NCBI GenBank assembly: GCA_025084515.1
Contig: JAJAGP010000174.1
Coordinates: forward strand, 268,475-332,474
Origin: Ancistrus triradiatus
Taxonomy: Eukaryota > Chordata > Actinopteri > Siluriformes > Loricariidae
Length of the DNA stretch: 64,000 nucleotides
Direction of reading: 5' to 3'
Every line of letters starts with the position of its first letter. Position 1 is the first letter of the stretch. The notes beneath the pieces are model-generated. The model was not told the origin of the DNA. It saw only the letters and a program-made list of their open reading frames with translations, and ran no database searches. Shown here in pieces: positions 34,046 through 64,000 of this stretch. Position numbers and translations under genes: made by a program.

Positions 34046-34379
34046 CACCTTTTGGGAGTAAAGAAGTCTTCAAAATACAGCTTTGTTAAAATGAACTTTA
34101 GACTTTTATTTGAATAGCGCATATTCTACGCAAGTCCTAATGAATTCTAATGTGATCTTGGCAATAATTAATAGTGATGATAGTTAGGTATTACAGCTAT
34201 GTCTCTCTCAACGTCAGTGATACGTTCTACGAAATATATAAAATAAATATAAATAAAACTTTTCAGAAATATTTATAATATTATAATTATTTCTGAAAAG
34301 AGCAGGCAACACAAAATGTGCAGAAACCGTGGCAAGGCTGTACATTTAACTTTGCAAAGACACAGTTCTTGTCGTCGAC

Positions 34380-34770
34380 CCACCCCTCCCCCCACAGTGC
34401 ATCAGCCTTCTGCCACAAAAAGAACGTAATTTTCAAATAGAAACTAATTTGCTGCTGTGCCGCGATCCACACGTGGTTGCTCTTCTATGATGCAGATCCA
34501 GCACACGTAATTCTCCTGAGTGGTAAAACCTGCTCATCATTATATTTCTACGCTTATAAGGAGCGCTCTGCCAGCCAAACGTTGCTCAGCATTCAGTCTG
34601 CTCATGGTGTTGCCGCACCTGTTTAATAAAGCTTTTTGTTTAATAAAACTTTCTGCACCAGAGGCTGCACTGTTGCATGTCATTACTCCTGTATGGTAAT
34701 GTATGGATTAAGATTGGTTAATAAACTTAATAATAAGGATAATAAATGTTAGTGGACAATAGATGTACAG
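34380..34770. repeat. Unclassified dispersed repeat, copy 2
   Basis: Collinear with 8890-9148: CAGTGCATCAGCCT, GTTTAATAAAGCTTT and TTTCTGCACCAGAGG blocks. Confidence 0.5.
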
Positions 34771-35940
34771 TATATACCAATGGTTGTTGTTTGAATGCAT
34801 GTTCTATGCTGCATACCTGTATTTAGGGACCGATCTGCATAGAGACATGGCACATTTCTTACAGGTTTTCAATGACCAGGTCACTGTCAGTTGTGGTACT
34901 TTAGTTATGAGATTTTTTTTGCATTGACAGTAATCAATGGCTGTACTCAGTAGTCAGCTCTGTAATTCTTAAGGGAAAGTGAAGTCTAAGTTATAATTGA
35001 TGTACATTAATTATAAGTAACTTAAAACCTGTATAAATTATAATAAGGATTGTTAGAACCATAGGATTTAGTAGTTTCTCGAGTCTTCCTTTGTGGTCTC
35101 CCCACAAGTCAAGGGACTAGAATGGACATGTCAGAACTTAATTCTGTTGTTACTATTATTGTTTGGATATGGGTGTATGTTTTGGATCAAACGTGACTGT
35201 AGAGACAGCCAGGTTTTCCTTTAAAATCTCCTGCTACATTGTGGAGTCCATCATGCCATGTATCCTAACAAGGACATGGGCCTTGAATAATCAGAAGGTA
35301 GATAAGGTGTACTCTGCTCTGCACGTTAAATGCAAAATAAATATAGATTAGCCCCAGGAGCAAAGTCTGTTATCCAGTGCTCTAAATAAAGAATGCCATA
35401 TTTTAAATAATTGATCCAGGTTGTTGAGAGCTGGCTTTCCTGGCAAAGGCTAAGTCCGGTGCTAGGAGATGTTAATATGCTGGCAGTAAAAAAATGTACT
35501 TATGTCTTTTAGTATTGAAGTTATATTATTAATGGAGGAAAAACAACAATATTTGAAACCACCTTTGTGTGTTTGTTTTATGGAGGTGTGGCAGGTGCTT
35601 GTTTGTGTAGTTGCCAGGGTTAATGTATAGGTTATATATGCAATGGTCATAAACTCACGATTATTGAGTGAAATTCTCAATAACTGAGGCCTGAAGTTAG
35701 CTCTCAAATTACAGTCATTGGGTATTAATAAACAAGCACTGTTAGCACTGTGTTTGTGGTTAGGTTCTAAGTAGAAGAATAAGTCTAGAAATTATTGGGA
35801 ACACCAGACCCAGAGGATTGTGAGTGGTGTTTGTTCGACTGGTGTATTTTCTTTTGTGTTGATTGTTGCAGCTAGTTACAACAAGGATTTTAGGTCAGAT
35901 TGAGTTCCTATTTTAATAAGATTATAATTATTATTTCTAT
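34771..35940. other. LPIN2 intron 1, nothing firmly recognised
   Basis: At about 35240-35265 TGGAGTCCATCATGCCATGTATCC matches 54355-54380, suggesting a shared old transposon piece. No exon seen. Confidence 0.35.
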
Positions 35941-35949
35941 TATTACTAC

Positions 35950-36895
35950 TAGGGCTGCAACAATGAATCGATAAAATCGCTAAGAATCGATTATTAAAAG
36001 TGTCGACAACGAATTTCATTATCGATTCGTTGTGTCCCATGATTTGTGTGTCCCTCGCCTTATCATATCCGCTTAAGTTACTTGCGGCACTTGCGATCAG
36101 AGCTGGAAAAAAACACAAGCGATTGAACGGAGCGAGGCGGAGCCGGCGCGGACGTGGAATCTTCAAAACAAGTTAGCGTTAAGGCTATGTCCACACGTAC
36201 ACGGGTATTTTCTAAAACGGGGGTTTTCAAATTCGTTTCAAATTTATTTGTAGATTTGTAACAAGTTCGGTCAGCAGTGTTACAGCTGGCACTATTTTGG
36301 CTACGTCCGCTATTGCACAAAATCGCCTCATGTAAACAAAGGAGATAACGGCGCACAAAGTGGCGTTACAAGCAAGATACTCCGTTTTCCCCAGTCCACA
36401 CGACAACGCTGAAAACGGAGTTTCTGAAAATCTTCACCCTGGAAGGAGTTTTGCAAAAAAAAGTCAGTTTTCGTGTGGACGAACGGTCAAAACGCATAGA
36501 AAAAGCTACGTTTTTAAAAATACCCATGTTCGTGTGGACAGGGCCATAGTCTCTAAAAAGAGAGTCAGCTTTAGCCTGGAGCATGTTGACATGATAACAT
36601 TTTTGGATTGCAATCCAAAGTTCCTAAAGAACGGGAGTGAATGAGTTTGTATGTAGTGCTTGCATCAGAGATGCACTTATTTTTCTTTATTATTTAATTT
36701 ATTTTAATTTATTAATGAATTTTATTTATTATTATTCATTTATTGTAAGCACTTATTTTCTCTGTTATTTAATGTTATATTTCTGAATAAAGACATGGAA
36801 AGTGTTGTTTTTTTGTTTTGTTTTTTTTAAATCCGATTCATCGAATAGTCGACCGATTAATCGATTATTAAAATAATCGTTAGTTGCAGCCCTAA
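35950..36895. mobile_element. hAT-like non-autonomous element
   Basis: Ends TAGGGCTGCAACAATG and GTTAGTTGCAGCCCTA are inverted, with repeated AATCGATTATT motifs inside both ends, as in teleost hAT elements. The 8-base flanks, ATTACTAC and ATTATTAC, could be a target duplication with one mismatch. The middle holds another MITE (36183-36546). Confidence 0.75.
36183..36546. mobile_element. MITE nested in the hAT-like element
   Basis: GGCTATGTCCACACGTACAC on the left and GTTCGTGTGGACAGGGCC on the right are inverted, followed inward by GGGTATTTTCTAAAACG and its counterpart TTTTTAAAAATACCC. No coding content. Confidence 0.7.
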
Positions 36896-36897
36896 TT

Positions 36898-36925
36898 ATT
36901 ACTACTACTACTACTACTACTACAG
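36898..36925 (+). repeat. (TAC)n trinucleotide microsatellite
   Basis: Uninterrupted TAC/ACT triplets beside the right end of the hAT-like element. Confidence 0.85.
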
Positions 36926-37236
36926 GTATGTGCCATTAAATGTTTGCATTGTGTTCTGTGAAACAGGATGTTGACCAAAATGGACGTTGACCAAACATTA
37001 CCATAGTAACATAATAGTTCAGACTTTGAACATAGTGTTTTCTTTTAGACAGTAATATTAATTAAAACACAATATGGAAAAAAAATTGTACAGTACTGTA
37101 CAATACAGTAATTCTTATTTTTGTATCCTTTATAAAATTCGTAAAACTTACCGAAAAACAAGCGGAATGTTACCATGTTGTCTTCAAGATTGCAAGACTT
37201 TTTTCTGTCAAGTGTTTGGTCATACTAGTTTCCTGT
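36925..37236. repeat. Repeat shared with 2582-2760
   Basis: TACAGGTATGTGCC, TGTTCTGTGAAACAGGATGT, TTGACCAAAATGGACGTTGA and CATACTAGTTTCCTG match the MYOM1-intron copy in order. Family unknown. Confidence 0.6.
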
Positions 37237-37244
37237 CACTCAGA

Positions 37245-37365
37245 CTAGGGGTGGGTATTGGAAAGGACTTCATGATATGATACACGATACATGAGTCACA
37301 ATACATTGATTATATCACGATACATTGCGATACGATGCATGTTGCGATATTCCACCCAGTTCACT
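37245..37365. mobile_element. One-ended fragment (aggggtgggtattg)
   Basis: TAGGGGTGGGTATTGGAAAG followed by repeated CACGATACATTG-like motifs, typical of a fish MITE end. Confidence 0.4.
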
Positions 37366-37656
37366 GAAAATATAAAAACATCTGAAATACAAGTTAGAGT
37401 ACAATCTGAGCCATTTTAATACATCACATGACACTGATAATTCAGCGGACAGATGCAGTCAGAACACTGTACCGCGACATCTACAGGAGCAGAGATTAGT
37501 TTACACCCCATTTAAAATGTGTTTTTTTTTGTTTTGTTTTTTTTTTCAAAACAAATCAATATTTTGAGCTGAAAATTGATGCAGTAGATCACGGAAATAA
37601 ACATGTATTGCTGCATCTTTTAAAGTTTTAGAATTTTTTATTTTTATAGCACAGCC

Positions 37657-38235
37657 TACCGTATTTCTCGGGCTATAAAGCGCACCGGGTTATAAGGTGC
37701 AATATCAACGATTGACTGCTAACGGATCTATTTTCATACCTAAAGCGCACCGGGTTATAAGACGCATGAAATGAAACAAAACTCTTAAGTTCCGTCGGAA
37801 GCTCAGTTTGGTCTTTACCTGGTGCAGGGCGTCTTCTTGCTTCCTCCATTTCCGTACCATTGATTCGTTAATGTTGAATTCTCTCGCAGCTGCTCTATGT
37901 CCATGTTGTACTGCGTGACTGATAGCGTTGTGTTTGAAATCCGCTTCGAAAATAAATTAATGAATGAATTCACACACCCTAATGCTGAAGCACATACCGT
38001 ATTACTCCGCGATGTTGCGCACTATGGTTTCCGTAAGCTTCGTAACCTACCAAGGCCGTGCTAAAACATTTTGACAGATTTATGAGTGCCGTGTACCATC
38101 TACAATCGGTTCTAGGTCAGAAAGCACAACCAGAATTAATTCATACATTATGCGCACCGCATTTTAAGGCGCACTGTCGATTTTTGAGAAAATTGAAGCA
38201 TTTTAAGTGCGCCTTATGGTCCGAAAAATACGGTA
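37657..38235 (-). mobile_element. Pogo-like non-autonomous element, copy A
   Basis: Ends TACCGTATTTCTCGGGCTAT and GTCCGAAAAATACGGTA are inverted with TA at both sides; subterminal GCGCACCGGGTTATAAG repeats. The minus strand retains a DNA-binding remnant resembling REFNINESMV-KWRKQEDALH, a CENP-B/pogo helix-turn-helix. No catalytic domain. Confidence 0.75.
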
Positions 38236-39180
38236 ATTCAGACATAAGATATATAAGAGATTTTTATTTTCTATTATAAACCTTAACACCTCGTATGTTA
38301 AAGCTAATTGGATGGACATTAAACGGTGCATACCTTTATTATATTAATAATTATCATTATTATAATCATCATCAGTAGTAGTAGAAGGTGCCATCAATTT
38401 GAGCCCTAGTGATGACACAGATAGTCTTCTTAATGTATTCTGTCTTCCTCATGATTCAGTTTAATGTATTTATATTGTTACTTCTGTTTCAACTGTAAAT
38501 GTATTTTTGTTATGATGTGGTTTTGCTTAGAAAATGAGAAGCTAAAGAGAGCTTTAGTTTGATTTCCTGGCTATTTGTATTGAAACCTGTGTATGTTGTA
38601 GGCATATCCATAGGTGCTTACATGACGTAAAAAAGGAAAGTAAACAAAAAACTGCCATTTGAATGCAAACTCTAAGATTAGTAAAGTAATATCAATTAAT
38701 TATAATATGAACCACATTATGTATTCCTACCCACAATTCAGTAGTGCAACATTTAAAGTGGACAGCGGTACCATAATCCCATTTGCACTTGTTTTTTCAT
38801 GCGTCTTGTATCTGGATAAGAGTTATGTGTTAAAATGATAGTTCTGTCAGCCAGATTGAAAACTGATCACTGTGTCTTGCGTAATACATAAATCGGAGCA
38901 AGAACAAGATGGTGAAATAAAGACTTATTCTGACCACTAAGGATGGACATCCTGGAGCATGTCTGCTAAGTCCTACAGCATTTGGCAGAGTTTTGGCAGT
39001 CAGGTGCATCTTTGAGCGATGGATACATTTAGATGTGTTTAATATGTGGTTACAATTCATCTGAAGTCTCCTTCTGAAGTGATTTGAGAAATCGGATTCA
39101 AATTGGATCTAAATGTGTCTTGGGTGCTTTTACACGTGCATTTTTACGTGACTTTTCCCCATGATGTGACAGAAGACTTG
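38236..39180. other. LPIN2 intron 1, nothing recognised
   Basis: No exon, RNA or repeat assignment. Confidence 0.4.
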
Positions 39181-39505
39181 GGGGCGGCACGGTGGCTCGG
39201 TGGGTAGCATCGCCGCCTCACAGCAAGAAGGTCCTGGGTTCAATCCCAGGGTGGAGCGGCCTGGGTCTTTTCTGTGTGGAGTCTGCATGTCCTCCCCGTG
39301 TCCGCGTGGGTTTACGCCGGGCACTCCGGTTTCCTCCCACAGTCCAAAGACATGCGTGTTAGGTTGATTTGGTTACGCTAAAATTGGCCTGGTTAGTGTG
39401 GTCTCTGGCGACAGATGGAGTGACGCGTCGGCTTGAGTATTTCTCGGTCGCATCGAGTGGTAGTGGGCGGACCCCGCATTCGACGGGACAGGCGCCAGGA
39501 AAGAC
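39181..39505 (+). repeat. tRNA-derived SINE, copy 5 (best preserved)
   Basis: GGGCGGCACGGTGGCTCGGT, GGGTAGCATCGCCGCCTCAC, GGGTTCAATCCCAGGGTGGA, TTTACGCCGGGCACTCCGGT and CCTCCCACAGTCCAAAGACA. A long CpG-containing 3' part (GGTAGTGGGCGGACCCCGCA) suggests a young copy. Confidence 0.85.
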
Positions 39506-39789
39506 GAAGAAGAGTTACAGAAGACTTGGATTAGTACCGAGCTACATTAGTAATTACTCATTATCATCTTTTAGAACATTAATTTATCATCTGTAGTTTT
39601 AACAACTACTTCAATCACTTCAGTCAGCTATATAATAAGTGTTTTTGCACATTTTTAGGTTTTTAATTTTTTTTACAGGCCATCACAAACACAGCTTGTA
39701 GTTTTTAACTTAAAATGCTCTTCTGCCCAATTGTAATTGTAGTCCAGATGCACATCTCCTGGAATTCACGCACAGACGATGCCTCCAGT

Positions 39790-39836
39790 GTTTTTTATTT
39801 ATTTTTATTTATTTTTATTTTTATTTATTTTTTGAC
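39790..39836 (+). repeat. (TTTTATTTA)n low-complexity run
   Basis: Repeated TTTTTATTTA units. Confidence 0.85.
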
Positions 39837-40699
39837 TGCTTATATTGGCAGTGGATCATATAGGATGTGAAAGTCGAAAAAGTTGCGCAAGCTACAAATG
39901 GAGGCTTAAAAATCAGTTACTGGACTTTTTACTTGGATGTGATGTGGAAATAAATCTATTTTGATGTTGCTTGAAGAGAAAAGGCAGATGGCACAGGCTG
40001 ACTAAAGGGGGGAACTGTTATAGCATCTACAATTATAAAGCATTACTTTATATTTAAATATGCACAAAATGTAAATCTGCTCTCTGTAAATATACACTAT
40101 TACAGCCAGTTATGTTTGACACAGACATCTGGGTTCATAGGAATACAACCCACTAGAAACTTGCTTGTCTTACAGGAATTTTATGTTGGAGGTAAAAATG
40201 AAATTACAGATGTTCCCTTAGTTTTACAATCTTTAGTCAATTTAGTTTTCTCCAAAACAGTTCAGTTTTGATCGTCATATTTGCTGCTCTTTGCCAAGTT
40301 ATGCAGAACAGAATTTGTGGTTCTGTTTCCACTTAGCCCTGAGGAACGAGCATGAATGTTGATTTTGTTGCTCTTTGCCAGTTAAAAATAAATTTCAAAT
40401 AAAACACGTCAAGAGTCATTACCCAAGAGTCATTTTCATTGTCAAATTGTAAGCATTGCCATCATTTCAGTAACTTTGTGAAATATATTCGTTTTGCACA
40501 TTTCAATATTATTAGATTTGCTGTTTGAAATTGATGGTGATTCTGCTGTATAAAACAGAAATGCTTTTTATTTCGCCATATAAGTGAATTATCTTATCTG
40601 GAGTAATGATGCCATGAACAAAGCTGAACATGTACTGGTGGCAACTGCTGATCTCTGATCTCCTTTTTTTTTTTCCAAATCTCTGAGCAGACAGACACC

Positions 40700-62772
<22,073 letters not shown>

Positions 62773-62837
62773 GTAATGCTGAAAAGAAGTACAGTCCACA
62801 CTCATGTAGTAATCAGTTGCTTTTCTTCCACACACAG

Positions 62838-63625
62838 GCACTTTTGCACCGGAGGAACATTTTCATAGTTCTTAGAACTGTACCCCCTTTCTTGCGCATT
62901 TGCACCGAACAATTGTAGGTCTTAGAACACCATGTATGGAGACTTTTTTTTAGGTCCTACTTCAAAATAAGTACTTTTCTCAGCGCATAAGAACCCTGAG
63001 TGACATATACATGCAGTGATTGGTCCAGACATAACAGTACGCCGATCGGTCCAGAGGCAGTGGCGCAAATCTGTAGTGATTGGTGAAGACGCAAACACCC
63101 GTGTTGAGCCCTACCGCCATGTGTAAGTATACTTATACCTGTTAAACAACAGATCTTTGCGCTAAAAATGGAAAAAAAAAACAGACAAATGGATCGACAG
63201 AAGTTCAGGCTTTACTGGGCCTATATGCGACGGAGAAGATGTAAAGCGATTGTGAGTCATGTAAGCAAAATTCATGCTGCTTACATCACTCCAGCATCAC
63301 GCAGCGTTCCTACTGGCGGATTATATTATAGCAAACATAAGTATGGCATGTATATAGCCATTAATATGCTGGAATGGCAGGAAACTCCAAATACAGTCTA
63401 ACCACGCCCCCAAACTCTTAAGTCGCCAAACTCTGCTCTTGCCAAAATTAGCCATGAAACAGACGTAGCGAGGTTACGAGTTTAGTTTGTACTTCTATTC
63501 CTACTAGCAGTGCACAAGCAAGCGAAAAAAAGCCCTGGACCGAATATAGTTTTTGGGGGAAGCTCCATGGGGGGTAGTTCCTCCCTAATTAGTCCCGAGA
63601 ACCAATCTGTCTGGTGCAAAAGTGC
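62838..63625. mobile_element. Harbinger-like candidate element in LPIN2 intron
   Basis: GCACTTTTGCACC at 62838 and GGTGCAAAAGTGC at 63613-63625 are perfect 13-base inverted termini. Part of the left arm recurs at 23920. It contains a 77-codon frame from 63168 rich in Lys/Arg (MEKKNRQMDRQKFRLYWAYM) that I cannot assign. The Harbinger label is a guess from terminus style. Confidence 0.5.
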
Positions 63626-64000
63626 ATACTAGCATGTGTTTGACCTCTTGCATCTTTTGGTTTCGCCTTAGCTTGCTGGTGAACTCAATCAGCAGAGTCA
63701 TTTCAGGCTTTAGTGGCACAGAGGGATGAGGAATGTGTTTGTTAACCTCGGAAGCTCTTGTTTGCTCTGAGGTGTCGTCAGTCGGTCATGTATCACACTG
63801 TCTGACTTGCAGTCTACTTCCATCTTGAAGTTGTGTAATTAGGACTTCATGAAGTGTGGAGCTGTACAGGCTCCAGAGAGCCGAGATGATGAGTAGAACA
63901 AGCAGGCAGTTCTTTACTCTCGAGGTTTTTCATCAATAACAAACTGAGGGGCTGTTGCATGGTCGAATGCACCAATGCCTGCATACTGACTCACTGGAAT
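63626..64000. other. LPIN2 intron, nothing recognised to window end
   Basis: No sequence like the next expected lipin exon is visible here. Confidence 0.5.

Noticed and set aside
36078..36644. Several overlapping open frames near 36.1-36.6 kb
   Set aside because: They fall inside the hAT-like element and its nested MITE and occur on both strands as mirror images.
1676..39505. tRNA genes suggested by A and B box motifs
   Set aside because: The boxes lie in SINE heads with a shared SINE body and A-rich tails, and no intact cloverleaf is evident.
63168..63401. 77-codon Lys/Arg-rich frame as a host gene
   Set aside because: It lies between perfect inverted termini of a repeat whose arm recurs at 23920; more likely a transposon relic.

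Overview
The window is nuclear DNA of a ray-finned (teleost) fish. It carries two adjacent plus-strand genes in a dense field of fish-type DNA transposons and tRNA-derived SINEs. I lean towards an otophysan (catfish/characin-like) fish because of the SINE-like repeats, but that rests on general impression and is weak.

The first gene, 27-18572, is the 3' part of MYOM1 (myomesin-1). I could trace 22 exons whose splice phases all chain without a break: three fibronectin-III domains, then five Ig domains separated by short helical linkers, a stop codon and a poly(A) signal. The second gene is LPIN2 (lipin-2, phosphatidate phosphatase). A likely non-coding first exon lies in a CpG-rich stretch ending at 25094. 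The initiator-ATG exon is at 40691-40891, and nine further coding exons run from 57980 to 62772. These give residues 1-559: the N-LIP domain, the polybasic segment and the middle-lipin (M-Lip) domain. The catalytic haloacid-dehalogenase-type domain lies beyond the right edge. MYOM1 followed by LPIN2 in the same orientation is also the human chromosome 18p order, which supports both paralogue calls.

Most remaining sequence is intronic or intergenic and rich in mobile elements. There are at least ten Tc1/mariner-type elements (several internally deleted, two foldback), two copies of a pogo-like element, a hAT-like element with another MITE inside it, a Harbinger-like candidate, a Ty3/gypsy pol fragment, and at least ten SINE or SINE-like copies. 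Long TA/GT microsatellites and one 100-base assembly gap (27374-27473) are also present. All transposase genes seen are broken.

Two non-transposon observations deserve most attention. One is a 78-codon open exon in LPIN2 intron 1 (31086-31319) with a strong splice donor, in phase with a stop-free nine-base lead-in before the canonical LPIN2 ATG; it could encode an N-terminally extended lipin-2. The other is a run of alternating GAA/TTC pentamers in strict 5-bp register (28691-28740, plus one more three-unit block), which looks like an unusually long heat-shock element array. I saw no previously undescribed multi-gene system.
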